A stretch of DNA of 64,000 nucleotides from Myxococcota bacterium (GCA_022842935.1 JALHOP010000005.1:124001-188000), one strand, 5' to 3'; positions 34,523-43,057 are shown, numbered from the stretch's first letter. The notes: generated by a model from the sequence alone, not told the origin. Program-made: numbers and translations.

Positions 34523-35479
34523 TTAAGTTACGCGCAGCGCGAAGCTGACCCAGTCACCACGCTCACGCATGCCCACAGCATCGAGCCGGCGGCCAGCGGC
34601 CTGGGCTCGAGCCTGGAAGTGCTCCCGAAGGTGAGGCGCCTGCTCATGCAGGATCCCGGAGAGCATGAGCGTGCCGCCGCGATCGGTGTGGGCGAGGAGG
34701 GCGTCGGCGAGCTCTTCGAGCGTGCCGGCGAGAATGTTCGCAAGCACCAGGCTAAAGGTACCTCGCACCTCGGCGAGCGGCGTAGTTTCGGCGCGCACGC
34801 GCGGCCCGACCCCGTTCAAAAGCGCGTTTTCGAGGGTTGCCTTCACGGCCGCGTCGTCGATGTCGATGCCGAGCACCTGGCCGGCACCGAGCTGCGCACA
34901 GACGATGCCGAGCACACCGGAGCCGCACCCGACGTCGAGAACAGCTCCCCCGGCGCGCGCGGCGATGCCCTCGTCGACGAGAAGCTCGAGACAGCCACTG
35001 GTGGTCGCGTGCTGGCCGGTGCCGAATGCCATGCCAGGATCCATACGCAAGACGAGGGCGCCCTCGGGAGGTACGAACTCGGGGCGCCAGGTTGGCGCGA
35101 TCCAAAGACGTCGGCCAATCTGGAGGGGTTCGAAATACGCCTTCCACGCGTCAGCCCAGCCGGTGTCGTTGCGCCAGCGTGTGACCAGCGTCTCGGGCGC
35201 GATGAGAACGCCGAGCTCGGCAGCGAGCTCGGTGATGGCGCGGGTCACCGTGGGCACCTCGACCTCGCCTTCGAAAGTCGCGACCAAGAGCGCATGTCCG
35301 CGATAGTGGGCATGACGGGGAGGCGGTGCGTCGGGCAGGGCTTCCTCAACGTTCGGAGCCGTGTCGTCGATGATCTGCACGCCCGAGGCGCCAATCTCGA
35401 ACAAGGCCGCCGAGAAGTCATCGGCTTGCGGTGCCAGCACTTCGAGCTCGACCTCGAGCCAGCGGACCTCGGTGCTCAT
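34523..35479 (-). CDS. prmA: Ribosomal protein L11 methyltransferase
   Basis: A 318-aa protein. The N-terminal substrate-recognition domain begins WLEVELEVLAPQADDFSAAL. The methyltransferase domain has FVPPEGALVLRMDPGMAFGT, GTGQHATTSGCLELL, VLDVGCGSGVLGIVCAQLGA (SAM motif I), GIDIDDAAVKATLENA and LVLANILAGTLEELA. These are diagnostic for PrmA, which trimethylates ribosomal protein L11. ATG 35479 overlaps the SspB-like stop by 4 bp. It is the last gene of a three-gene operon. Confidence 0.92.
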   Translation of the reverse strand: MSTEVRWLEVELEVLAPQADDFSAALFEIGASGVQIIDDTAPNVEEALPDAPPPRHAHYRGHALLVATFEGEVEVPTVTRAITELAAELGVLIAPETLVTRWRNDTGWADAWKAYFEPLQIGRRLWIAPTWRPEFVPPEGALVLRMDPGMAFGTGQHATTSGCLELLVDEGIAARAGGAVLDVGCGSGVLGIVCAQLGAGQVLGIDIDDAAVKATLENALLNGVGPRVRAETTPLAEVRGTFSLVLANILAGTLEELADALLAHTDRGGTLMLSGILHEQAPHLREHFQARAQAAGRRLDAVGMRERGDWVSFALRVT

Positions 35480-36081
35480 TTGACGACGCGCAGGTGGCCG
35501 CGGCGCGGAGGGGACCGCGGCGGCGACGGCTCGCCTTCCATCTCGCCTTCGACCGCGACGTCTTCATGGGCCTTCGCCAATCCATCGTCGCCAGGAGGCT
35601 GGTGGACCTCGGCGACCTCGACCGCAGGCTCGGGCGAAGGCTGGTCCTCTGGGGCAGTGTCGGTGCCTGCGACCGCGTCGTCGGCGACGACCGTCAGCTT
35701 GGGCTTCTTGGGGGGCTGCTCGGGGATCTGACCCTCGCTGCGCATCTGGGTCGCCAGCTGCATCAGCTCTTGTGGCACGTGTTCCGGGAACAAGAACGGC
35801 TGACCCGTGACGTGCGAGACGATCATGTAGATGGACGGCCAAGGAAGCTCGCAGTCGAATGGCACCCCGGAGAAGGTGAGGCGGGCACGCACGCCCCATT
35901 CGTCGACTTCGATGGGCAATCCGAAACGGTACGACAAGTTCAAGCGCAGCTGCGGGTCACGCTCGAACTGACGCGGCACGACGGCGCCGTCGGATCGGGC
36001 ATCGATAGTGACCATCACCATGCCCTGCCCGAGGAGATTCTCGAGCAGCTGACGTGGTGTCGAAGGAACGTCGCCGTCCAT
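35476..36081 (-). CDS. SspB-like ClpXP adaptor protein
   Basis: A 201-aa protein from ATG 36081. The core (RQLLENLLGQGMVMVTIDAR, VPRQFERDPQLRLNLSYRFG, VRARLTFSGVPFDCELPWPS) follows the SspB pattern, a dimeric adaptor that brings ssrA-tagged proteins to ClpXP. The C-terminal ~70 residues are disordered and end in a basic RRGHLRVVK, matching the short ClpX-binding tail of SspB (LRVVK). This supports the assignment strongly. It lies between a NifU-like gene and prmA. Confidence 0.82.
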   Translation of the reverse strand: MDGDVPSTPRQLLENLLGQGMVMVTIDARSDGAVVPRQFERDPQLRLNLSYRFGLPIEVDEWGVRARLTFSGVPFDCELPWPSIYMIVSHVTGQPFLFPEHVPQELMQLATQMRSEGQIPEQPPKKPKLTVVADDAVAGTDTAPEDQPSPEPAVEVAEVHQPPGDDGLAKAHEDVAVEGEMEGEPSPPRSPPRRGHLRVVK

Positions 36082-36130
36082 AACGCCCCGGGTCGTACAC
36101 GGTTCCAGGCGACGTTGGCAATGCATCCAG

Positions 36131-36586
36131 TTAGGAGCCAAGAACGGGAAGCGACCCGCGCGACTTCTTGTGGGATCCGCACGAGCCGCAGTTGCCACAT
36201 GAGCGAATGGCCTCGACTGCGGCGTCGATGGTCACATGCGCCGTCAAATGGACGCCGTCGGGGGCAACCGCGATGGACGCAATGGTGCATGGGTCGACAG
36301 GACGGCCACCGGACCGACCAACGTAAGCTGCGAGAACGGTCTGCATGGCTGCAAAGTGCTTGACCGGCAGGAACGCGGCATCGCCGACGTCGCCGGTGAA
36401 GCCGCCCACGTGATCGTGCGGCATGGCAAGCAGAGTCGCGACGTCTTTGCCAACGAACAGCTCGGCGAGCAGGTCGACCGAGCCGATCGCAGCGCCGCAG
36501 GTGCGCTTGCGGAGCGTGTAGCCGAGGAGGCGGTCATCGAAATCGAGGTGTGCCTCGAAGACCTCGGTGATATCGCTACACGGCAT
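36131..36586 (-). CDS. NifU/IscU-like Fe-S scaffold-type protein
   Basis: A 151-aa protein. The N-terminal part (FDDRLLGYTLRKRTCGAAIG) fits the IscU/NifU N-domain where a Cys in a CG context binds the cluster; LAMPHDHVGGF and CTIASIAV follow. The C-terminus has a Cys-rich stretch (CGNCGSCGSH) that could bind metal. It may assemble or carry Fe-S clusters, but the usual three conserved cysteines are not all in standard spacing. The start ATG overlaps that of the divergent NUDIX gene. Confidence 0.6.
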   Translation of the reverse strand: MPCSDITEVFEAHLDFDDRLLGYTLRKRTCGAAIGSVDLLAELFVGKDVATLLAMPHDHVGGFTGDVGDAAFLPVKHFAAMQTVLAAYVGRSGGRPVDPCTIASIAVAPDGVHLTAHVTIDAAVEAIRSCGNCGSCGSHKKSRGSLPVLGS

Positions 36587-36962
36587 GTCCGACAGCGTAA
36601 CACGCGTCGTCGCCGCCTACATCGAGGAAGCGGGGCGGGTGCTCATGCAGCAGCGGCCCCTGCACAAGGCGCGCGGAGGCCTTTGGGAGCTGCCGGGCGG
36701 GAAGGTCGACGCGGGGGAGACCGACGCCGACGCGTTGCGCCGGGAGCTGGTCGAAGAGCTCGATATCACTGTGGAGGTCGGGGCCGAGCTCGGCAGGCAT
36801 CGGCACGCCTACGGCGACCTGACCGTGTTGTTGGTCGTCTACCGGGCGCAGCGTCAGGGTGAGCCTCGCGCCCTCGATGGCCAAACCATCGCCTGGGTCT
36901 CCGAGCGCGAGCGGCGCGCGCTTGCCTTGTGCGAGGCCGACCGAGCGATTCTCGGGGGCTGA
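36585..36962 (+). CDS. NUDIX hydrolase (MutT-like)
   Basis: A 125-aa single-domain protein with a complete NUDIX box GGKVDAGETDADALRREL then VEELDI (GX5EX7REX2EEX pattern). Preceding strands VVAAYIEEAGRVLMQQRP are typical of 8-oxo-dGTP-type pyrophosphatases, which cleanse damaged nucleotides. Start ATG 36585 shares CATG with the divergent NifU-like gene; GTG 36567 is an alternative that would overlap it more. Confidence 0.88.
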   Translation: MSDSVTRVVAAYIEEAGRVLMQQRPLHKARGGLWELPGGKVDAGETDADALRRELVEELDITVEVGAELGRHRHAYGDLTVLLVVYRAQRQGEPRALDGQTIAWVSERERRALALCEADRAILGG

Positions 36963-37014
36963 GACATCTTGTCGCATTGGACGAACGCCGCCCAGCCCGT
37001 TAGACGGCGCTTCG

Positions 37015-37686
37015 ATGCGAGCTCTCGTGCTGACTTTCGTGGTGGTCGCTTTTGCCTGTGCCGCTGAGGGCGATAGCAACGGTATCGGTGTTCGCGTCGT
37101 CGTTCAGGGCCAGACGATGCCGCAGTCGGTTGCCGCGAACGGTGGAACGAGTGCCGTGCTCGACCCTAGCTACCTCACCATCGTTGGTTTCACGCTCGAG
37201 CCCTGTGACAGCGTCGCGAGAATGTTCTGGCGCGCGGTGAGCCCGCTGCCCTCGGCGCTTGCGCACGGTGAGTCGAGTCCGACCAACCTCGCGGTCCCTG
37301 TGGTCATCGCAATCGCCGGGCCCCGCGCGACGATCGACGTTGGTACGCTCGAGCCGCCACCCGACCGCTATTGCAGTATGAACCTGGCGGTTGGAGCCGC
37401 CGACGATGATGCCGTGCGCCTCCCCGACGGCGACATGGTAGGGCGCAGTCTTCGGGTCACGGGCGAGCACGATGGCGTTCCGTTCAGCATCAGCAGCGCC
37501 GGAGGTGACCATGTTCGCGTGAGCTTTGCGAGCCCATTGGAGCTGCGATCGGCGGATGCGACCGCCACCGTCACGTTTTCGCTCGATACCAGCAGCGCGT
37601 TCGATACGGTCGACTTCGATGCAGTGACCGCCGCGGCGGACATCATCGATGGCCTCGCCGCAGGGTTTCGCGTCGCGGTGCAATGA
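37015..37686 (+). CDS. Lipoprotein of unknown function
   Basis: A 223-aa protein from ATG 37015, with a short lipoprotein signal (MRALVLTFVVVAFAC; Cys 15). The mature part is beta-rich (VRVVVQGQTMPQSVAANGGT, YLTIVGFTLEPCDS, then a C-terminal SADATATVTFSLDTSSAFDT). Two further cysteines may form a disulfide. No family is recognised. Its last bases overlap the start of the outer-membrane protein gene at 37683, so the two are translated together and probably act together at the outer membrane. Confidence 0.65.
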   Translation: MRALVLTFVVVAFACAAEGDSNGIGVRVVVQGQTMPQSVAANGGTSAVLDPSYLTIVGFTLEPCDSVARMFWRAVSPLPSALAHGESSPTNLAVPVVIAIAGPRATIDVGTLEPPPDRYCSMNLAVGAADDDAVRLPDGDMVGRSLRVTGEHDGVPFSISSAGGDHVRVSFASPLELRSADATATVTFSLDTSSAFDTVDFDAVTAAADIIDGLAAGFRVAVQ

Positions 37687-38573
37687 GGGCTATCGCCGTC
37701 CTTGCGTTCGTTGGCGTCCTCGCTGCCGACGCGACGGCTCGTGCCTGTTCCACGTGCTCGTGTGGGGACATGACGCTCACGCTCATGGGGAGCGAAAAGC
37801 CTTACGCTGGGCGCTTGCGGGTCGCGCTCGAGCTGCGCCATCGAAGCGACGCAGTCGGGACCGCCGGTTTCAATCAACAACGGCTCGAGGAGCAGCGCCT
37901 CGACGCACAGGTGATCTGGGCGCCGGTCGACCGAGTCCTCTTCATGGTGGACGTCCCGGCGCTGCGCCGCACCGTGCGTTACGTCAATCTGGCGCGCCGC
38001 GACACCGTGGCCCTGGGGGAGATCGAGCTACGCGCCAAGGCATTTGTCTACCAGGACGATGAGTTCGTCCCCGCGCATCTCCTAGCCGTCATCGGCACCG
38101 TAAAGCTGCCAACGGCCCAGCTGCAGCGTGGCACCGACGGGGATCTCTTGCCGATCGAGTTGCAGCCGGGAACAGGCTCGGTCGACCCGGGACTCGGTGT
38201 CGCGTACGCCTTCTTCGCGGACCCCTGGTCCATCTACGCGAGCGTGACCGGCGTCTACGCGACGCGGGGCAACGCAGGCTACCGTGGGTCGCGCTCGGTC
38301 CGCAGCACGACCGCGTTGCAGTACCAGGTCACGCCGTCGCTCGCGCTGCGAGGCGGCTTCGATACGCGCACCGATAGCACCGCGCTCGAGGGCGGGGCGG
38401 TCGCGGCGGACAGTGGTGGCTTTATTGGCTTTGCTACCGCCGAAGCCTTGGTCTCGCCGGTGAGCGACTGGCTCCTCTACGCAGCCGTGCGCGTCCCGGT
38501 GCTAAACGCCCTGCGCGGCGCGCACGACGAAGGCGTCTATCTTGCGGTCGGACTCGCGTACGACGTGTTCTGA
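37683..38573 (+). CDS. Outer-membrane beta-barrel with N-terminal Cys cluster
   Basis: A 296-aa protein. The signal peptide (MRAIAVLAFVGVLAADATARA) is followed at once by CSTCSCGDMTLT, a CxxCxC cluster near the mature N-terminus. The rest alternates amphipathic strands (GRLRVALELRHRSDAVG, RVLFMVDVPALRRTV, LGVAYAFFADPWSIYASVTG) and ends in VYLAVGLAYDVF, the aromatic end typical of outer-membrane barrels. It could be a metal-related porin or transporter; metal binding is inference from the cluster. It overlaps the preceding lipoprotein gene. Confidence 0.7.
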   Translation: MRAIAVLAFVGVLAADATARACSTCSCGDMTLTLMGSEKPYAGRLRVALELRHRSDAVGTAGFNQQRLEEQRLDAQVIWAPVDRVLFMVDVPALRRTVRYVNLARRDTVALGEIELRAKAFVYQDDEFVPAHLLAVIGTVKLPTAQLQRGTDGDLLPIELQPGTGSVDPGLGVAYAFFADPWSIYASVTGVYATRGNAGYRGSRSVRSTTALQYQVTPSLALRGGFDTRTDSTALEGGAVAADSGGFIGFATAEALVSPVSDWLLYAAVRVPVLNALRGAHDEGVYLAVGLAYDVF

Positions 38574-38590
38574 CGCTACAAGGCTTGGCC

Positions 38591-39325
38591 GTGGGCCTGC
38601 TCCGCGACCTGACCGGAACCGCCGCCATCTCGGGACGCGTGGCCATGCAGCTCGTGCGTCCCCGTTTCGATACCGCAGAGCTCATCCGTTCGTTCATCGA
38701 GTTTGGCGAAGCATCCATTCCTATCGTCGCGCTCACCGCCGCCTTCACCGGGGCGATTATGGTGCTCCAGGGCGCCTTCTACGTGCAGCAGCTGGGCATC
38801 TACGACCTCGTGGGGTGGTACACCGGCTTTGCTACGTTCCGTGAGATTGGGCCGGTCATGATCGGTCTCATGTTCAGTGGACGGGTGGGGGCGCGGCACG
38901 CAAGCGAGCTCGCCAGCATGCGGGCCACCGAGCAGCTCGACGCCCTGAAGGTGCTGGCGCTCGACGTCTACGAGCTGCTCATCGTGCCACGGGTGATCAG
39001 CATGACGGTGAGCCTCGTGGCGCTCGTCATCTTTGGTGATCTCGTCGCCATCGTTAGCGGCGCCCTGACCGCCAAGATCATCCTCGGTCTCGACGCTGCA
39101 CATTTCTTCCGTAGTCTCGACGCCGCTCTCGGCGCGGTCGACGTGCTCATGGGGGTCGCGAAAGCGGCCGCCTTCGGCTTCTTCATCGCCGTGATCGCGA
39201 CCCACTACGGCCTTTCCGCGAGCCGCGACTCTGCTGGCGTTGGCCGAGCCGTCAACGCGCAGGTCGTCGCGTGCGCCATCGGCATCTTCCTCGCCGACTA
39301 TGTGATCACGGTGCTCTTCCCATGA
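38591..39325 (+). CDS. MlaE/YrbE-family ABC permease, first of two
   Basis: A 244-aa permease (GTG 38591). It has about five hydrophobic segments. Family motifs include FGEASIPIVALTAAFTGAIM, REIGPVMIGLMFSGRVGARH, TEQLDALKVLALDV and the C-terminal VVACAIGIFLADYVIT. MlaE-type permeases pair with an ATPase and an MCE protein to move phospholipids between membranes. It overlaps the next permease start (ATGA). Confidence 0.9.
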   Translation: MGLLRDLTGTAAISGRVAMQLVRPRFDTAELIRSFIEFGEASIPIVALTAAFTGAIMVLQGAFYVQQLGIYDLVGWYTGFATFREIGPVMIGLMFSGRVGARHASELASMRATEQLDALKVLALDVYELLIVPRVISMTVSLVALVIFGDLVAIVSGALTAKIILGLDAAHFFRSLDAALGAVDVLMGVAKAAAFGFFIAVIATHYGLSASRDSAGVGRAVNAQVVACAIGIFLADYVITVLFP

Positions 39326-40059
39326 AGGTGCGCGACGTGTTCGCCCTGCTGGGACGCGTGCTGCACGGCCTTGGTCGCACCGACCGCAAAGCCGCGTTCA
39401 AGGAAGCTTACGAGCTTGCCAACAAGAGCGCCTTCTTTGTCGCTGTGGTCATGGGCTGCGTTGGCGTCATCATGACGGTGCAGTCCGCTGAGCAGAGCCT
39501 GCGGATGATTGGTGACCTCGCGCTCATCGGTCCCACCTTCCTCCAGTTGCTGGTGCGCGAGCTTGCGCCAAGCATCGTGGCCTTGATGGTGGCCGCTCGG
39601 TATGGGGCCGGGGCGGCGGCCCAGATCGGCACCATGCAGATCACCGAACAGATCGACGCGCTTCGCATGGCCGGAGCGGAGCCCGTGCGGGTCCTCGTCA
39701 TGCCGCGGTTCGTCGGCGGGATCGTCGGTATGCCCGTGCTGGTGGTGTCGATGGGGGCTGTGTCGTTCGTTGCCGGCGCGATCGCCGCGCACACGGGCTT
39801 CGGAGTTAGCTATCCGGCGTTCTTCAACGCTCGCATGCTCGAAATTTCAGACATTGTGGTGGGCGTGGCCAAGGCCGTCGCCTTCGGGGGGGCTGTGCCG
39901 TTGGTCGCCTGCGCCGCGGGTTTCGCGGCCAAGGGGGGGGCGCCTGGGGTTGGTCGCGCCACCACGACCGCGGTCATTGGAGGCTCGCTCGCAGTGCTCT
40001 TCCTCGACCTCGTGATTGGCGCAATCGGGCAGATCTTCATCATGAGCACGCGCGCGTGA
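39322..40059 (+). CDS. MlaE/YrbE-family ABC permease, second of two
   Basis: A 245-aa permease from ATG 39322. It shares the MlaE core with the upstream gene (LVRELAPSIVALMVAARYGA, TEQIDALRMAGAEPVRVLVM) but is clearly different in sequence, so the pair may form a heterodimer like mycobacterial YrbEA/YrbEB. It overlaps the ATPase start (GTGA). Confidence 0.9.
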   Translation: MKVRDVFALLGRVLHGLGRTDRKAAFKEAYELANKSAFFVAVVMGCVGVIMTVQSAEQSLRMIGDLALIGPTFLQLLVRELAPSIVALMVAARYGAGAAAQIGTMQITEQIDALRMAGAEPVRVLVMPRFVGGIVGMPVLVVSMGAVSFVAGAIAAHTGFGVSYPAFFNARMLEISDIVVGVAKAVAFGGAVPLVACAAGFAAKGGAPGVGRATTTAVIGGSLAVLFLDLVIGAIGQIFIMSTRA

Positions 40060-40781
40060 TCGTCTTCGATGACATCCATAAGTCGTTCAATAACTCCCCG
40101 GTCCTGCGTGGAGTGTCGTTTCGCGTCGCCAAGGCCAGCGTTCACTTCGTCATGGGCATGAGCGGCGCCGGCAAAAGCGTCACCATCAAGTCGGTCATCG
40201 GCCTCATACGGCCTGATCGGGGCCGAATTCTTGTGGACGGCCGTGAAGTCACCGGTCTCGACGAGGCTGACCTGGTCGAGGTCCGGGCCCAGTGCCAGTA
40301 CATCTTCCAGCACGCGACGCTCTTCGACCACCTGACGGTCCTCGAAAACGTCGCGATGCCGGTGGCCAAACGTATGAAGGTGAGCACGGCTATCGCCCAG
40401 GCGCGCGCGCGGGCGGTCCTTGAGAGCGTCCATGCCGACGACATCCTCGAGCGTTTTCCCCCAGAGCTCGGGAAAGGCTCGCAAAAGCGGGTCGCCATTG
40501 CCCGCGCCTTGGCGCTCGAGCCGCGCGTCATGCTCTACGACGAGCCAACGACCGGCCTCGATCCGGTGGCTGCCCGTCGTATCGACGCCCTTATTCGCGA
40601 GACCTCCCATCGCCACGGCTTGACCTCGATGGTCGTGAGCCATGACCTGACGTCTGTTCGCGGCACGGCAGATCATGTGAGCTTCCTGCACGAAGGACGC
40701 ATCCGTTACGACGGTTCCGCCGATGGATTGTTCGCCACGTCGGATGAGGTCTTGGCGACCTTCATGCACCCGCGTGGCTGA
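40056..40781 (+). CDS. MlaF-like ABC transporter ATPase
   Basis: A 241-aa ATPase (GTG 40056). Walker A is GMSGAGKSVTIKSV, Q-loop QCQYIFQHATLFDHLTV, Walker B VMLYDEPTTGLDP, and switch His VVSHDLTSV. The ABC signature, LSGGQ/LSGGM in the family, reads ELGKGSQKR, so its Ser and first Gly are lost. Besides this the protein fits MlaF/MkL. It is preceded by two permeases and followed by an MCE protein. Confidence 0.9.
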   Translation: MIVFDDIHKSFNNSPVLRGVSFRVAKASVHFVMGMSGAGKSVTIKSVIGLIRPDRGRILVDGREVTGLDEADLVEVRAQCQYIFQHATLFDHLTVLENVAMPVAKRMKVSTAIAQARARAVLESVHADDILERFPPELGKGSQKRVAIARALALEPRVMLYDEPTTGLDPVAARRIDALIRETSHRHGLTSMVVSHDLTSVRGTADHVSFLHEGRIRYDGSADGLFATSDEVLATFMHPRG

Positions 40782-40796
40782 AGCTGTTTTAAGGGT

Positions 40797-41846
40797 ATGG
40801 CACGCGCGCTAAAAACCCGGGTCATCGCCTTCGTGGCGGTCGCGGCAGTCTTGTTGGTGGCCCTCATCTGGTGGGTCGGCGACTTCAGCCTGTCGCGACG
40901 CGACGATCTGCTCGTCGACTTCGGCTATACCGGCGCCCTCCAGGTGGGCGGCCCCGTCCGCGTCAGCGGCGTCAACGTTGGCAAGGTCAAGGAGATCCGC
41001 TTCCTCGAGGCCGATGAGACACCGGAGCTCGCCGAGCGGCCTGGGCTCGGCCAGACCCTGCCGCCGCTCGTTCGGGTGCGCATCACGGTCGACCACGAGC
41101 TGCGCGGGCGATTGCGCCGTGACGCCAAGGTCTACGTGGCCATGCAGGGCTTCATCGGTGAGTCGTATGTCGAGATTTCCCCGGGTTCCGGGGCAGAACC
41201 GCTGGTCACCGGCCGGGCGGTGCGTGGAGTCGATGCACCCCGCTTGCATGTCGTCATGCTGCAAGCCGGCTACGCGCTCGAAGTCATCACCACCTTGCTG
41301 TCGCAGTTCCTGCCGGCGCAGACCCTGGAAGCCGAGGGTGTCGTAGCCAAGAGCGGCGGGCCGAGCGATCTCTTTGCAGCCCTCACCGACTTGGTCCGTG
41401 GCAATCGCGAGAACATCGGTAAGCTCGTAAGCGAGCACGCGGCCCTGGCTGCGGACTTGAGGGTCGTGGTGGCCAGGGCGCGTGAGGCGACCGAGAATGG
41501 GGAGCTCGCCCAACTTCTCGACAACGGGAACGCCGTGGCTGTTGTCCTGCGGCGCGAGCTCCCGCATATTCTCGAGCAGACGCAGGCGAGCTTGGACGAC
41601 TTGCACGTTCTGGCGTCATCTCTGAAAAGCTCCGCCGTCAAAGCCCCCGAGATTGTCGCGCGAGTCGATCAGATGACGAGAGGCCTTGAACTCACGGTGG
41701 CTGACGTGCAGGCGATGGTGCACAACGTCCGGCGCGGCGAGGGCACCATCGGTGGCTTCGTGAACGATGCGCAGATTTACGACGATGTGAAAGAGCTGAT
41801 GCGGGATCTTCGTCGCAACCCATGGAAGTTCTTCTGGAGAGACTAG
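40797..41846 (+). CDS. MCE-domain (MlaD-like) lipid-transport protein
   Basis: A 349-aa protein. One N-terminal membrane helix (FVAVAAVLLVALIWWVG) is followed by the MCE domain (about 40-125: LQVGGPVRVSGVNVGKVKEI, VRVRITVDHELRGRLRRDAK, MQGFIGESYVEISPGS). The C-terminal half is helical with many Val/Ala/Leu (IVARVDQMTRGLELTVADVQ). MlaD proteins form hexameric rings holding phospholipids in the periplasm. It is the last gene of the permease-permease-ATPase-MCE operon. Confidence 0.9.
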   Translation: MARALKTRVIAFVAVAAVLLVALIWWVGDFSLSRRDDLLVDFGYTGALQVGGPVRVSGVNVGKVKEIRFLEADETPELAERPGLGQTLPPLVRVRITVDHELRGRLRRDAKVYVAMQGFIGESYVEISPGSGAEPLVTGRAVRGVDAPRLHVVMLQAGYALEVITTLLSQFLPAQTLEAEGVVAKSGGPSDLFAALTDLVRGNRENIGKLVSEHAALAADLRVVVARAREATENGELAQLLDNGNAVAVVLRRELPHILEQTQASLDDLHVLASSLKSSAVKAPEIVARVDQMTRGLELTVADVQAMVHNVRRGEGTIGGFVNDAQIYDDVKELMRDLRRNPWKFFWRD

Positions 41847-41941
41847 CAAAGCGATAAGACGTGCCGCAGGCGAAAGCACCCCTCATGACCCGCCTGCGTC
41901 CACACTTCCCTAAACCAAGGTCATGAGATGGGTTTTTCGCT

Positions 41942-42394
41942 GTGGCTGTAACCGCGCCGTACAAGACGCTCATCGGCAAGTCGACCGAGCCCGTCGCCAT
42001 GGAAGTGGAGAAGGGTCAGATCCGCCGCTTCGCAGCCGCCGTCGGCGAAGACGCGAGCATTCACTACGAGGAGACCGCAGCGAAAGCGGCCGGCTTCTCG
42101 TCGCTGGTCGGCCCTCCGACGTTTCCTGCCGCGCTGCACGCGACGCGCGAGCTCTACGATCAGCTCGGCCTCGACGACAGCAACATCATGCACGCAGAGG
42201 AGGAGTACGAGTATTTCCGTCCGATCTGCGCAGGTGATGTCATCACCATAACGCACGCTATCGCGGACATCTACGACAAGAAGACCCCCACCGGCTCTCT
42301 GGTATTCGTGGTCATCGAAACGCGTGGCAATGACGCCAAGGATCGCCCGGTCTTCAAAGGCCGCCGCGTCTTGGTCGAGCTTAAGAGAGACTAG
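41942..42394 (+). CDS. MaoC-N-type hotdog protein (HadA-like)
   Basis: A 150-aa protein (GTG 41942). It fits the FAS1-dehydratase-region / MaoC N-terminal family: MEVEKGQIRRFAAAVGEDAS, HYEETAAKAAGFSSLVGPPT FPAAL, MHAEEEYEYFRPICAGDVIT. In HadAB-type (3R)-hydroxyacyl-thioester dehydratases this subunit helps bind the acyl chain, with catalysis by the partner. The partner is probably the next gene. Confidence 0.8.
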   Translation: MAVTAPYKTLIGKSTEPVAMEVEKGQIRRFAAAVGEDASIHYEETAAKAAGFSSLVGPPTFPAALHATRELYDQLGLDDSNIMHAEEEYEYFRPICAGDVITITHAIADIYDKKTPTGSLVFVVIETRGNDAKDRPVFKGRRVLVELKRD

Positions 42395-42468
42395 GTCTTG
42401 GCCGCTTTGTCGCGACGCATCTTTTCGCTTTGCTAGTTTGGTCTGCCTGCTTGGCAGACGAGGGTCAC

Positions 42469-43002
42469 ATGGCGCTGGATTTCGAAACCATCGACAAAGG
42501 TATGCCGCTCGAAGGCATCTCCATTCCGGCGCTCACGCGCGCCACGCTCGCGCGGTTTGCCGGCGCCATCGACGACTACAACCCGATGCACCTCGACGAC
42601 AAGGTCGCCACCGCTGGCGGCAAAGCTTCGGTGTTTGCGCCGTCGCAGCTCATCATGGGCTACATCGGCCGCATGGTGGAGACGCAGTTCAAGGGCTGTG
42701 CGCTCCGGCGGTATGGGCTGCGCGTGCTCAAGCTGGTCTGGCCGGGTGATGTGCTCACGTGCCGTGGCGTGGTCATCGACAAGCGCGAGGAAAACGGCGA
42801 ACACGTGATTGACGCCGACGTTTGGGCGGACAACCAGCGCGGCGAGACGGTCGCCAAAGGTCGTGTGCTCATCGTCGTGCCAGCAAGCGCAGCAAAGGGG
42901 CTCAGCAAGAGCGAGGCATCGCTCGGAGTCGTGTACGTCGACATGGGCCTTCGCGCCGGCGGTAAAGCGCCAGCCCCGGCCAAGACGCGAAAGAAGCGCT
43001 GA
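42469..43002 (+). CDS. MaoC-family hydratase/dehydratase (HadB-like)
   Basis: A 177-aa protein from ATG 42469. The catalytic hydratase motif is FAGAIDDYNPMHLDDKVATA (Asp and His in DYNPMH). The fold continues with PSQLIMGYIGRMVETQFKG and LVWPGDVLTCRGVVID, then a basic, Ala/Pro-rich C-terminal tail ending KTRKKR. It probably dehydrates (R)-3-hydroxyacyl thioesters together with the upstream HadA-like subunit. Confidence 0.82.
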   Translation: MALDFETIDKGMPLEGISIPALTRATLARFAGAIDDYNPMHLDDKVATAGGKASVFAPSQLIMGYIGRMVETQFKGCALRRYGLRVLKLVWPGDVLTCRGVVIDKREENGEHVIDADVWADNQRGETVAKGRVLIVVPASAAKGLSKSEASLGVVYVDMGLRAGGKAPAPAKTRKKR

Positions 43003-43057
43003 GGTCCGACCACAAGGACGATTGAGCCGGCAGCCGTCCGCGACTAATCTCGGTCCC

